Notes under the pieces: generated by a model
Database searches by the model: none
What the model saw: the letters and a program-made list of their open reading frames with translations, nothing else
Told to the model about the DNA's origin: nothing
In this document: one piece after another, positions 7,287 through 15,232 of the stretch
Layout: each line of letters starts with the position of its first letter
Position numbering within the stretch: position 1 is the stretch's first letter
Source of the DNA: Ga0077527 sp038316355
GTDB taxonomy: Bacteria > Pseudomonadota > Gammaproteobacteria > Burkholderiales > SG8-41
Direction of reading: 5' to 3'
DNA: 64,000 nt
NCBI GenBank assembly: GCA_038316355.1
Contig: JBBQAO010000009.1
Coordinates: 13,238 to 77,237 of the forward strand
Translations under genes and position numbers: made by a program

Positions 7287-8828
7287 ATGGCCAAAGAAAA
7301 ATTGATCATATTTGATACGACGATGCGTGACGGCGAGCAGAGCCCCGGCGCGTCAATGAGCAAGGACGACAAACTCCGCATCGCGCGCCAGCTGGAGCGC
7401 ATGCGCGTGGACATTATCGAGGCCGGATTCCCGGCCGCCAGTGACGGCGATTTCGAGTCGGTGCAGGCCGTCGCGCGTGCGATCAAGGACAGCACCGTCT
7501 GTGGACTGGCACGCGCCAACGAAAAGGACATTCGCCGCTGTGGCGAAGCGGTCCGGGTGGCCGCGCGACCACGGGTGCATACCTTCATTGCGACGTCGCC
7601 GATCCACATGGAAAAGAAGCTGCGCATGGAACCTTCACAGGTCATCGATCAGGCGGTGCGTGCGATCAAATGGGCGCGTGAATACACCGACAACGTCGAG
7701 TTTTCCCCGGAAGACGCCGGCCGTTCGGATCTCGATTTCCTCTGCCGCATCCTCGAGCAGGTGATCAAGGCCGGCGCGACAACCATCAACGTGCCGGACA
7801 CCGTGGGCTATACGCTGCCTGACCAGTTCGGGCGGCTTATCAAGAATCTGCGCGAACGGATTCCGAATGCCGATCAGGCGGTCTGGTCGGTGCATTGTCA
7901 TAACGATCTCGGCCTGGCGGTGGCCAACTCGTTGGCCGCAGTACAGAACGGCGCGCGCCAGGTGGAATGCACCATCAACGGCCTCGGCGAACGTGCCGGC
8001 AATGCCGCGCTCGAGGAAATTGTCATGGCCGTGCGTACCCGCCAGGATCTTTTTACCTGCGATACCAATATCGATGCGACGCAGATCGTGCCGGCCTCGA
8101 AACTCGTGTCCGGCATCACCGGTTATCCGGTGCAGCCGAACAAGGCCATCGTCGGCGCCAATGCGTTTGCGCATGAGTCGGGTATTCACCAGGACGGCGT
8201 GCTGAAACACCGTGAAACATACGAAATCATGAGTGCGGAATCGGTGGGCTGGACCACCAACCGGCTGACGCTGGGCAAACTGTCCGGGCGCAATGCTTTC
8301 AAGACCCGTTTGCACGAAATCGGTGTTGACCTGGAATCGGAAGAGGCACTCAATGCCGCGTTCAAACGCTTCAAGGAGCTCGCCGACAAGAAGCGCGAGA
8401 TTTTCGACGAGGATCTGCACGCGCTGATTACCGAAGAGAACCTCGAACACATCGAGAACGAGCGTTACAACCTCGTTTCGCTGACCGCGCATTCCGAGAC
8501 TGGCGAACAACCCTACGCGCGTATCATCATCTCCGATGATGGAAAGGAGTTGCCGTCACAGTCGGAAGGCAGCGGACCGGTGGATGCTGCGTTCAAGGCC
8601 ATAGAGGCGCTGGTGACAAGCAAGGCCGAACTGCTGCTGTATTCGGTCAATGCCATCACCACCGGCACCGATGCCCAGGGCGAGGTCACCGTGCGGCTGT
8701 CGAAGGACGGGCGCATCGTCAACGGCCAGGGCGCAGACACCGATATCGTGGTGGCTTCCGCCAAGGCCTACATCAACGCGCTGAACAAACTCTGCGCCAA
8801 AGCGGAACGGCTGAATCCGCAGCTGTAA
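7287..8828 (+). CDS. leuA: 2-isopropylmalate synthase
   Basis: 513 residues, full length for the bacterial type. Condenses acetyl-CoA with 2-oxoisovalerate, committing carbon to leucine. The TIM barrel begins IIFDTTMRDGEQSPGASM with the catalytic Arg and metal-binding Asp; the second metal motif is HCHNDLGLA (about 208-216), and the HESGIHQDG motif lies near 295. The C-terminal 130 residues form the LeuA dimer domain that binds leucine as inhibitor. GAGG precedes the ATG. It uses the 2-oxoacid produced by the ilv pathway encoded 2 kb upstream. Confidence 0.97.
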   Translation: MAKEKLIIFDTTMRDGEQSPGASMSKDDKLRIARQLERMRVDIIEAGFPAASDGDFESVQAVARAIKDSTVCGLARANEKDIRRCGEAVRVAARPRVHTFIATSPIHMEKKLRMEPSQVIDQAVRAIKWAREYTDNVEFSPEDAGRSDLDFLCRILEQVIKAGATTINVPDTVGYTLPDQFGRLIKNLRERIPNADQAVWSVHCHNDLGLAVANSLAAVQNGARQVECTINGLGERAGNAALEEIVMAVRTRQDLFTCDTNIDATQIVPASKLVSGITGYPVQPNKAIVGANAFAHESGIHQDGVLKHRETYEIMSAESVGWTTNRLTLGKLSGRNAFKTRLHEIGVDLESEEALNAAFKRFKELADKKREIFDEDLHALITEENLEHIENERYNLVSLTAHSETGEQPYARIIISDDGKELPSQSEGSGPVDAAFKAIEALVTSKAELLLYSVNAITTGTDAQGEVTVRLSKDGRIVNGQGADTDIVVASAKAYINALNKLCAKAERLNPQL

Positions 8829-8861
8829 CCGCGGTGCGGGCGGACGGCGGGAAGGGCGGGC

Positions 8862-9056
8862 ATGCTGAAATGGCTGATTACGCTGCTTGTCGTCCTGTTT
8901 GCACTGGGCCTGTTGCGGCCGGTGCTGGTCAAACTGGGCTTGGGCCGGCTGCCCGGTGACCTGGAAGTGCAGCATCGCGGACGGAAGTTTTATGTTCCGC
9001 TGGCCACCAGTGTCATTTTTTCAGTGCTGATTACGCTGCTGTTGTGGATGACCTGA
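8862..9056 (+). CDS. DUF2905 family small membrane protein
   Basis: 64 residues with two hydrophobic segments (about 3-26 and 47-63) joined by the loop LGRLPGDLEVQHRGRKFYVPL, whose G-D-L/I and F-Y-x-P pattern marks DUF2905. Function unknown. It follows leuA by 33 bases on the same strand, so it may be read from the leuA transcript, and its 3' end overlaps the convergent DUF2069 gene by 26 bases. Confidence 0.85.
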   Translation: MLKWLITLLVVLFALGLLRPVLVKLGLGRLPGDLEVQHRGRKFYVPLATSVIFSVLITLLLWMT

Positions 9057-9405
9057 TCGCCCGGCTGGCGCGGATCCAGGCAATCGCTGCAACAAAAAAC
9101 ACCATCGACAATACGATTTCCGCGATGGCGAGGCTGGCGCTCATGCCCCGGTCGGACCACGCACGCACCACCCCTTCGGTGAAGTAGGCGAGGATCAGCA
9201 TGGTTGATGCGCGGCAGGTGTAGATCCGGCCGCGTGTGATGCCCGGCGCGATCCACAGCAGCGGCAGCACCTTCAGTGCCAGCCATGAGCCCCCCGGCCG
9301 CAACGGCGCCAGCCACAGTTCCCAGGCGAGACACAGCAACAGCAGTGCGTAAAGGCTGGCGGTGGCCGCTATGCGCCAGCCGCGCACGGCCTGCACTGCA
9401 GTCAT
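9031..9405 (-). CDS. DUF2069 family membrane protein
   Basis: 124 residues from the ATG at 9405, which overlaps the wrbA stop as ATGA. Four hydrophobic segments (roughly 12-32, 40-58, 65-82 and 88-110) and the conserved GRIYTCRASTMLILAYFTEGVVRAWSD stretch place it in DUF2069. The frame runs further upstream but only within wrbA. In betaproteobacteria this small membrane protein regularly follows wrbA. Role unknown. Confidence 0.85.
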   Translation of the reverse strand: MTAVQAVRGWRIAATASLYALLLLCLAWELWLAPLRPGGSWLALKVLPLLWIAPGITRGRIYTCRASTMLILAYFTEGVVRAWSDRGMSASLAIAEIVLSMVFFVAAIAWIRASRAIRSSTTAA

Positions 9406-9992
9406 TTCGCCAACTGCAGTGCGGTCTCGGCGAGCCGCCGGCCCAGCAGCAGGCAGAGTTTTTTCTCGTCCGAGGAGATCGGCAGGTCGCTGGCCGCGCC
9501 GGCATGGTGGCTGGCACCGTAAGGTGTGCCGCCGGTTTTGGTGGTCAGCAGTTCCGGTGCCGAATACGGCAACCCGACGATCAGCATGCCGTGATGCAGC
9601 AGCGGCAGCATCATCGAGATCAGCGTGGTTTCCTGGCCGCCGTGCAGGCTGGCGGTCGAGGTGAACACGGCGGCGGGTTTGCCCGCCAGTGTGCCTTTGA
9701 GCCACAGGCCCGATGTGGAATCCCAGAAGTATTTCATCGGCGCCGCCATGTTGCCGAAGCGCGTCGGCGAGCCCAGCGCAAGTCCTGCGCAGTCTTCGAG
9801 GTCACGTAGTTCGGCATAGGGCGCGCCGGCTTCCGGCACCGATGGCTCCGTAGCCTCGCTGGTGGTTGATACGCGCGGCACCGTGCGCAGGCGTGCCGTG
9901 GCGCCGGCCTGTTCGATGCCGCGCGCGATCAACTGCGCCATTTCACGCGTTGCGCCGTGGTGGCTGTAATAGAGCACAAGAATCTCGATCAT
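9402..9992 (-). CDS. wrbA: NAD(P)H:quinone oxidoreductase, WrbA type
   Basis: 196 residues from the ATG at 9992; an ATG four codons earlier is also possible. Flavodoxin-like fold: EILVLYYSHHGATREMAQLIARG forms the FMN phosphate loop, and GSPTRFGNMAAPMKYFWDSTSGLW followed by TSTASLHGGQETT is the WrbA family signature. It carries out two-electron reduction of quinones, limiting semiquinone formation. Translationally coupled to DUF2069 downstream; the transglycosylase gene upstream ends 17 bases before this start. Confidence 0.93.
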   Translation of the reverse strand: MIEILVLYYSHHGATREMAQLIARGIEQAGATARLRTVPRVSTTSEATEPSVPEAGAPYAELRDLEDCAGLALGSPTRFGNMAAPMKYFWDSTSGLWLKGTLAGKPAAVFTSTASLHGGQETTLISMMLPLLHHGMLIVGLPYSAPELLTTKTGGTPYGASHHAGAASDLPISSDEKKLCLLLGRRLAETALQLAK

Positions 9993-10008
9993 CGCTACAG
10001 GCATCCGT

Positions 10009-10644
10009 TCAGTGTTTTGTTCCGGGTGCGGACGGCGGCAAGTAGCGCCAGGGGCCTTCCCAGGCCCGCCGTACCGTATCCGGATATTCCGCCTTGCCCA
10101 GGCTGCCGTTGTAACGGCCCAGTGCGCGGAACAGGTCGCCGCTTTCGATATCGAGATAGTGGCGCAGGATTACGCAGCCGTAACGCAGGTTGGTGCGCAG
10201 GTGAAACAGGTTCTGATCAGCAGTGCCGATCAGTTTTGCCCAGAACGGCATCACCTGCATGTAGCCGCGTGCACCGACGCTGGACACCGCGTATTTGCGG
10301 AACGCGCTCTCGACCTGGATCAGGCCCAGCACGAGTTGCGGGTCGAGTCCCGCGCGTTTGGCCTCGTAGTGCACCGTGACCAGCAATTCCTCGCGCTCCA
10401 CACGGCCGGGTATTCGTTTCGCCAGTCGCGACGACATGGCGGCGAGCCAGGCGCGGGCTTCGTGTTCGTTGTCAAAGGCGAGGAAGGGCACGGCATGATC
10501 GGCAATCTCGCGGCTCAGCGAGGCTTGCACACTCGCCGACAGCGGTTCGTATTTCTGCCCGCCGCCATGGCTGACCAGCGGTGCCAGCAGCAGCACGAAT
10601 CCGCAGCATGCAGCGGCGATGCTGTCCCGGGTCACTCCTCGCAT
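10009..10644 (-). CDS. Lytic transglycosylase, Slt-type catalytic domain
   Basis: 211 residues. Signal peptide or anchor at 8-25, then a helical linker and an SLT domain from about 98: LVLGLIQVESAFRKYAVSSVGARGYMQVMP, where E112 is the expected catalytic acid, and later AYSY-like NGS (ALGRYNGSLGKAEYP). Cleaves peptidoglycan glycan strands to 1,6-anhydro ends. The start overlaps the proS stop by 13 bases, so it is probably in the proS transcript, an arrangement common in this class. Confidence 0.9.
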   Translation of the reverse strand: MRGVTRDSIAAACCGFVLLLAPLVSHGGGQKYEPLSASVQASLSREIADHAVPFLAFDNEHEARAWLAAMSSRLAKRIPGRVEREELLVTVHYEAKRAGLDPQLVLGLIQVESAFRKYAVSSVGARGYMQVMPFWAKLIGTADQNLFHLRTNLRYGCVILRHYLDIESGDLFRALGRYNGSLGKAEYPDTVRRAWEGPWRYLPPSAPGTKH

Positions 10645-12344
10645 ACCATTGATTTTATTAATATTTTTGCCTCATTCAGAGGCAGGTTGCGGGCTTCGGT
10701 ATCGCGCCGGCCCTTGTACTCGATCTGACCTTCCTTCAAACCGCGGTCACCGATGACGACGCGGTGCGGCACCCCGATCAGCTCCATGTCGGCGAACATC
10801 GCGCCGGGGCGTTCGTCGCGGTTGTCGAGCAGCACATCGATGCCTTCGTTCAGCAGTTCGGCGTACAGCAGGTCGGCGGCAGCTTTGACCGCGGCACTCT
10901 TGTGATAACCGATGGGTACGATGGCGACAGCGAAGGGCGCGATGGCGCACGGGAACATGATGCCGCGTTCGTCGTGGTTCTGCTCGATGGCTGCGGCGAC
11001 AATGCGCGTGACACCGATGCCGTAACAGCCCATTTCCATGATCTGTGTTTTGCCCGACTCGTCGAGGAAGCCCAGCTTGAGGGCCTCGGAGTATTTGGTG
11101 CGCAACTGGAAAATGTGACCGACTTCGATGCCGCGGCAGAGTTCCAGCGTGCCCTTGCCGTCGGGCGAGAGATCACCGGTAACAACATTGCGGATATCGG
11201 CGACAGCCGGCTCGGCAAAATCGCGACCGATGTTGGCACCGGTGTAATGATGATCGTTGGTGTTGGCGCCGGTGACAAAATCCGCCATCGCCATCACTGA
11301 GCGATCTGCGATCACCGTGCCGGCGAATCCCGCAGGCCCCAGCGAGCCGGGCTCAGCACCGAATGCGTCGCGTATCGCTTCCACGGACGAGAACGTCACC
11401 GGCTGTTTGAGTTGCGCCAGCTTGCCGGCCTTGATCATGTTCAGTTCATGATCGCCGCGCACCAGCAACAGCACCGGTTTGCCGTCGGCGCCGTCAACCA
11501 CCACGGCCTTGACGGTGTGTTGTGCCGGGACTTTGAGGAAGGCGCACAGCTCGGCGATGGTTTTGACGCTCGGCGTATGTATTTTCTGCAGCGTCTGTGT
11601 CGCCGCCGGGCGCGGCGTTGCGGGTGCCACGGCTTCCGCCAGTTCGAGGTTCGAGGCGTAATCCGATTGTGGGCAATAGGCGATGGCGTCTTCGCCGGAG
11701 TCGGCAAGCACATGGAATTCGTGCGAACCGGTGCCGCCGATCGAGCCGGTGTCGGCAGCGACCGCGCGGAACTTAAGTCCGAGCCGCGTGAAAATACGGC
11801 TGTAGGTGTCGTGCATATTGCGGTATTCGCGCACCAGATCGTCGTAATTGACATGGAATGAATAGGCGTCTTTCATGATGAACTCGCGTCCGCGCATGAC
11901 CCCGAAACGCGGCCGGATCTCGTCGCGGAACTTGGTCTGGATCTGGTAAAAATTCAGCGGCAGCTGACGGTAGCTCTTGATTTCGCGGCGTACCACGTCG
12001 CTGACGACTTCCTCATGTGTCGGGCCGAAACAGAAATCGCGCTGGTGGCGGTCCTTGATGCGCAGCAATTCCGCACCGTACTGTTCCCAGCGCCTCGATT
12101 CATGCCACAGTTCGGCGGGCTGCACGGCCGGCATCAGCAGTTCGATGGCGCCGCCGCGGTTCATTTCCTCGCGGATGATCATTTCGACCTTGCGCAGCAC
12201 GCGCAGGCCCAGCGGCATCCAGGTGTATACGCCGCTGGTCAGGCGTTTGATCAGGCCGGCACGCAGCATGAGCTTGTGGCTGATGACTTCCGCTTCGGAA
12301 GGCGCTTCCTTCAGCGTCGAAATGAAAAACTGCGAGACACGCAT
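10632..12344 (-). CDS. proS: Prolyl-tRNA synthetase, bacterial type with editing insertion
   Basis: 570 residues. The class II catalytic core is split by an INS/YbaK-like editing domain (about 225-385, including KVPAQHTVKAVVV and ADFVTGANTNDHHYTGANI). Motif 1 lies near LRKVEMIIREEMNRGGAIELLMP, motif 2 near FRDEIRPRFGVMRGREFIMKDAYSFH, and motif 3 is MGCYGIGVTRIVAA. The C-terminal anticodon-binding domain follows. Charges tRNA-Pro; a tRNA-Pro(CGG) gene lies at 21.8 kb. The short gap with the divergent 12423 gene must hold both promoters. Confidence 0.97.
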   Translation of the reverse strand: MRVSQFFISTLKEAPSEAEVISHKLMLRAGLIKRLTSGVYTWMPLGLRVLRKVEMIIREEMNRGGAIELLMPAVQPAELWHESRRWEQYGAELLRIKDRHQRDFCFGPTHEEVVSDVVRREIKSYRQLPLNFYQIQTKFRDEIRPRFGVMRGREFIMKDAYSFHVNYDDLVREYRNMHDTYSRIFTRLGLKFRAVAADTGSIGGTGSHEFHVLADSGEDAIAYCPQSDYASNLELAEAVAPATPRPAATQTLQKIHTPSVKTIAELCAFLKVPAQHTVKAVVVDGADGKPVLLLVRGDHELNMIKAGKLAQLKQPVTFSSVEAIRDAFGAEPGSLGPAGFAGTVIADRSVMAMADFVTGANTNDHHYTGANIGRDFAEPAVADIRNVVTGDLSPDGKGTLELCRGIEVGHIFQLRTKYSEALKLGFLDESGKTQIMEMGCYGIGVTRIVAAAIEQNHDERGIMFPCAIAPFAVAIVPIGYHKSAAVKAAADLLYAELLNEGIDVLLDNRDERPGAMFADMELIGVPHRVVIGDRGLKEGQIEYKGRRDTEARNLPLNEAKILIKSMVCEE

Positions 12345-12422
12345 GCCTGTTCCCGATCCGATAAAACCCTTATTCTACCGAACCCTACGACCAACCTTGT
12401 GAAACTCGGGCTGTAACCACGC

Positions 12423-13220
12423 ATGAAATTCCTGCCCAAATGGCGTTTGCGCAAGCCGGCCGAAGACGCCGAAACGGTTTATGTCAGCGAGAAGTTCGGT
12501 GTGCGTTCACTGCACATCGGCAGCGACACCGTGCAAAGCGCCATGCGCATCACGCGGCCGAACGATTTGGAGCTGTCCTATACGCGGTCGATGATGGCCT
12601 GCCTGTTGTTCCAGACCGATCCGCGCAATGTGCTGATGATCGGTCTGGGTGGCGGCTCGGTGGCCAAGTATGTGTATCACCAGTTTCCCGAGGCGAAAGT
12701 GCGCGTGCTGGAGCTGGATCTGCAGGTGGTGGCGATTGCCCGGCAATGTTTCCTGGTGCCGCCGGATGATGCGCGGTTCCAGGTCATCATCGGTGACGGT
12801 GCCGAATACATGGCGCGACGTGATGCGCGGGTTGACCTGATCATGGTTGACGGTTACGACGCGGAATCGCATGTCGAGGAGCTGGCAACGCGCGAGTTCT
12901 ACAGCGATTGCCGCGCCCGGCTCAGTGCCGGCGGTGTGCTGGTGGTGAACCTGTGGGGTGGCGACCGCCAGTTCAACGAAGTGCTCAAACGGATTGAGGA
13001 TGTGTTTTCCGAGGGCACCCTGTGCCTGCCGGCGCGCAAACCGGGCAATGTGATTGCCTTTGGCTTCCGCGACCCGCCGGGGCCGATGCTCTGGGCGGAC
13101 CTGGAATGCCGGGCGTCAGAGCTGGAAACGCGCCTCGGACTGGAGTTCCCGCTGTTCGTCGCCGGGCTGCGCACCATGAACCGCTGCGATGCCGCCCGCC
13201 TTTACGCCCGAAATCTATAG
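12423..13220 (+). CDS. Spermidine synthase-like (polyamine aminopropyltransferase fold) protein
   Basis: 265 residues. The Rossmann methyltransferase fold shows the SAM-binding loop MIGLGGGSVAKYVYH (about 77-91), the acidic strand end VRVLELDLQVV, the IIGDGAEYM motif and VDLIMVDGYDAESHVEEL. In true SpeE the acidic residues position putrescine; here the last motif is DGYDAE rather than D-x-x-D/P-G, so substrate and activity are uncertain. It is a common unannotated SpeE relative next to proS or rppH. It diverges from proS and precedes rppH. Confidence 0.75.
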   Translation: MKFLPKWRLRKPAEDAETVYVSEKFGVRSLHIGSDTVQSAMRITRPNDLELSYTRSMMACLLFQTDPRNVLMIGLGGGSVAKYVYHQFPEAKVRVLELDLQVVAIARQCFLVPPDDARFQVIIGDGAEYMARRDARVDLIMVDGYDAESHVEELATREFYSDCRARLSAGGVLVVNLWGGDRQFNEVLKRIEDVFSEGTLCLPARKPGNVIAFGFRDPPGPMLWADLECRASELETRLGLEFPLFVAGLRTMNRCDAARLYARNL

Positions 13221-13294
13221 AGGTTGCGGGCTTTCAATGCCCGGGGATTTGTGAAAAAATCAATTCCATATGATTAACAGATTCGGGGATGCCC

Positions 13295-13813
13295 ATGATC
13301 GACAGAGATGGCTATCGCCCCAACGTTGGAATCGTTTTATGCAATTGCAAAAACGAGGTGTTTTGGGGTAAACGGGTACGCGAACATTCGTGGCAGTTTC
13401 CGCAGGGCGGAATTAATGGCGGTGAACGCCCGGAAGCGGCGATGTACCGCGAATTGCACGAAGAAGTCGGCTTGAAACCGGAGCATGTGCAGGTGCTGGG
13501 ACGCACCCGGGACTGGCTGCGCTACGAGGTGCCGGTGCGCTGGCTGCGGCGCGAGTGGCGCGGCAATTACCGCGGCCAGAAACAGATCTGGTTCCTGCTG
13601 CGAATGGTCGGGCGTGATTGCGATGTCTGTCTGCGTGCCTCGGAAAAACCAGAATTCGACGCCTGGCGCTGGCATGATTACTGGGCGCCGACCCAGGATG
13701 TCATCGAGTTCAAGCGCGGGGTTTACGAACAGGCATTGAACGAACTGTCACGGTTTCTGGTCAAGCGCCAGGATCAGCACAAACACCAGCGGGTACCGCT
13801 GGCCGGTGCATGA
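13295..13813 (+). CDS. rppH: RNA 5'-pyrophosphohydrolase
   Basis: 172 residues. Removes pyrophosphate from triphosphorylated mRNA 5' ends, starting RNase E-dependent decay. The N-terminus MIDRDGYRPNVGIVL is diagnostic for RppH, and the Nudix box GGINGGERPEAAMYRELHEEVGL (about 37-59) is complete. Two ATGs lie at 13289 and 13295; GGGG at 13285-13288 is at working distance only from the second, so I chose 13295. The C-terminus (EFKRGVYEQALNELSRFL) matches the family. Confidence 0.95.
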   Translation: MIDRDGYRPNVGIVLCNCKNEVFWGKRVREHSWQFPQGGINGGERPEAAMYRELHEEVGLKPEHVQVLGRTRDWLRYEVPVRWLRREWRGNYRGQKQIWFLLRMVGRDCDVCLRASEKPEFDAWRWHDYWAPTQDVIEFKRGVYEQALNELSRFLVKRQDQHKHQRVPLAGA

Positions 13814-13892
13814 CGGCTTGATATTCTCCATCCGGCATCCCGAAAGGCCGGCGGCCCACCGCGCGACGCACATCAACCACAGGTAAGCGAAT

Positions 13893-14486
13893 ATGGTACG
13901 CAATTACTCTGCAATCAAGCCTGTCAGCCTTCAGGTGGATAGTGGTTATGCTCAACCCACGCAGGCCGTTCTGGATCGCGTGCGCATCGACAGTCCTGCG
14001 CGCGATGTCATGACCGATTTCACCAAAATCACTGCGGTCATCATCCTGCAGGGGGACAGTGCCGACGAAGCCCACCTGCGGATGATCCAGCGTGGTGTGC
14101 GTCTGCTGCTGGTGGTTGATGCGGATCGCCGCGTGCAGGGTATCGTCACTGCGAACGATGTGCTGGGTGAAAAACCGGTCAAAACGGCGGTGCAGCGCGG
14201 CGTACCGCGCAGCGAGGTGCGGGTCCGCGACATCATGACACCGCGCGCCACGCTGGAAGCACTGGAGATTCGTGAGGTCGAAGCCGCGACAGTTGGGCAT
14301 GTCGTGGCCACGCTGAAAGCTGCCGGCCGCCAGCACACGCTGGTTGTTGATCTCGATGCCAAGGGGCAACAACGGGTTCGAGGCGTATTTTCGGCGACAC
14401 AGATTGCGCGCCAACTGGGGATTGCCATCACGATCGAAGTCGTGGCGCGGACTTTCGCGGATATCGAGGCCAGCCTCGGTCATTAA
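13893..14486 (+). CDS. CBS domain-containing protein
   Basis: 197 residues. Two CBS motifs: about 32-85 (VMTDFTKITAVIILQGDSADEAHLRMI...RLLLVVDADRRVQGIVTANDVLG) and about 105-175 (VRDIMTPRATLEALEI...HTLVVDLDAKGQQRVRGVFSATQIARQL). CBS pairs bind adenylates such as AMP, ATP or SAM and usually regulate a partner; no partner domain is fused here. It stands alone between rppH and the rubrerythrin promoter, so the target cannot be guessed. Confidence 0.85.
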   Translation: MVRNYSAIKPVSLQVDSGYAQPTQAVLDRVRIDSPARDVMTDFTKITAVIILQGDSADEAHLRMIQRGVRLLLVVDADRRVQGIVTANDVLGEKPVKTAVQRGVPRSEVRVRDIMTPRATLEALEIREVEAATVGHVVATLKAAGRQHTLVVDLDAKGQQRVRGVFSATQIARQLGIAITIEVVARTFADIEASLGH

Positions 14487-14520
14487 GTCTGGATTGCCGC
14501 GCATCGGCCGGGCTTTACTG

Positions 14521-14550
14521 TTGACTCCCTTCCGGGGTTTCACTTACACT
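14521..14550 (+). promoter_or_regulatory. Promoter of the rubrerythrin gene
   Basis: TTGACT (14521-14526), 18 bp, TACACT (14545-14550). The predicted start near 14557 lies just before the palindrome at 14559-14582, which is the usual place for a repressor operator. Confidence 0.5.
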
Positions 14551-14558
14551 TCATTTAC

Positions 14559-14582
14559 AGATTAGATTTAGTCTAAATATCT
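14559..14582. promoter_or_regulatory. Palindromic operator candidate upstream of rubrerythrin
   Basis: A perfect dyad ATTTAG-T-CTAAAT (14566-14578) is flanked by AGAT (14559-14562) and ATCT (14579-14582). It stands out as AT-rich in GC-rich surroundings and overlaps the expected transcription start. The regulator is unknown; an iron or peroxide sensor would suit the gene. Confidence 0.5.
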
Positions 14583-14658
14583 GTGGAGCATGGTTTGCCG
14601 CGGTACGCGCTTTGTATTCGCAGTATATAAGTAAACTATTGTTTTTAAAGGAGTTTTT

Positions 14659-15078
14659 ATGCAGCTCAAAAATTCGCAGACCCACGGAAACCTGAAAGCC
14701 GCGTTTGCCGGCGAATCCCAGGCCAACCGCCGTTACCTCTACTTTGCAGCCAAAGCCGACGTCGAAGGTCAGAACGATGTGGCGGTGGTGTTCCGTTCCA
14801 CCGCCGAAGGTGAAACCGGCCACGCCCACGGCCACCTGGAGTACATGGAAGCCTGTGGCGACCCCGCAACCGATCTGCCGATCGGCCGCACCCGCGAGAA
14901 CCTGAAGGCCGCGATTGCCGGTGAAACCCACGAGTACACCGACATGTACCCGGGCATGGCGAAAACCGCGCGCGACGAAGGTTTCGGCGAAATCGCCGAC
15001 TGGTTCGAAACGCTGGCCAAAGCCGAGCGTTCGCACGCCAACCGTTTCCAGAAAGCCTTGGACGCACTGGCCGACTGA
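14659..15078 (+). CDS. Rubrerythrin without rubredoxin domain
   Basis: 139 residues. The diiron four-helix domain has the two ExxH-type motifs: FAGESQANRRYLYFA with AEGETGHAHGHLEYM, and then AIAGETHEYTDMYPGMA with ETLAKAERSHANRF. The usual C-terminal rubredoxin domain (two CxxC) is absent, so electrons must come from another protein; the Fe-S oxidoreductase downstream is a reasonable donor. Reduces H2O2 in the cytoplasm. The GGAG before the ATG is clear. A strong terminator follows, so it is transcribed mainly on its own. Confidence 0.93.
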   Translation: MQLKNSQTHGNLKAAFAGESQANRRYLYFAAKADVEGQNDVAVVFRSTAEGETGHAHGHLEYMEACGDPATDLPIGRTRENLKAAIAGETHEYTDMYPGMAKTARDEGFGEIADWFETLAKAERSHANRFQKALDALAD

Positions 15079-15099
15079 TCAGGCATGTTGTTTGTGATG

Positions 15100-15130
15100 G
15101 AAAGAGGCGCGCCTGCGCCTCTTTCTTTTC
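15100..15130 (+). terminator. Rho-independent terminator after rubrerythrin
   Basis: A perfect 11-bp stem GAAAGAGGCGC / GCGCCTCTTTC (15100-15110 with 15115-15125), loop GCCT, followed by TTTTC. It begins 21 bases after the rubrerythrin stop. Confidence 0.85.
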
Positions 15131-15232
15131 TGACGCTGCAACTATTGAAAGCCCCATAAAATAATGACAAAAACATGCCCTTGCCCAGGTTGTCACGTTT
15201 TTGGAAAACATCGATAAACGGTACTGCTCACC

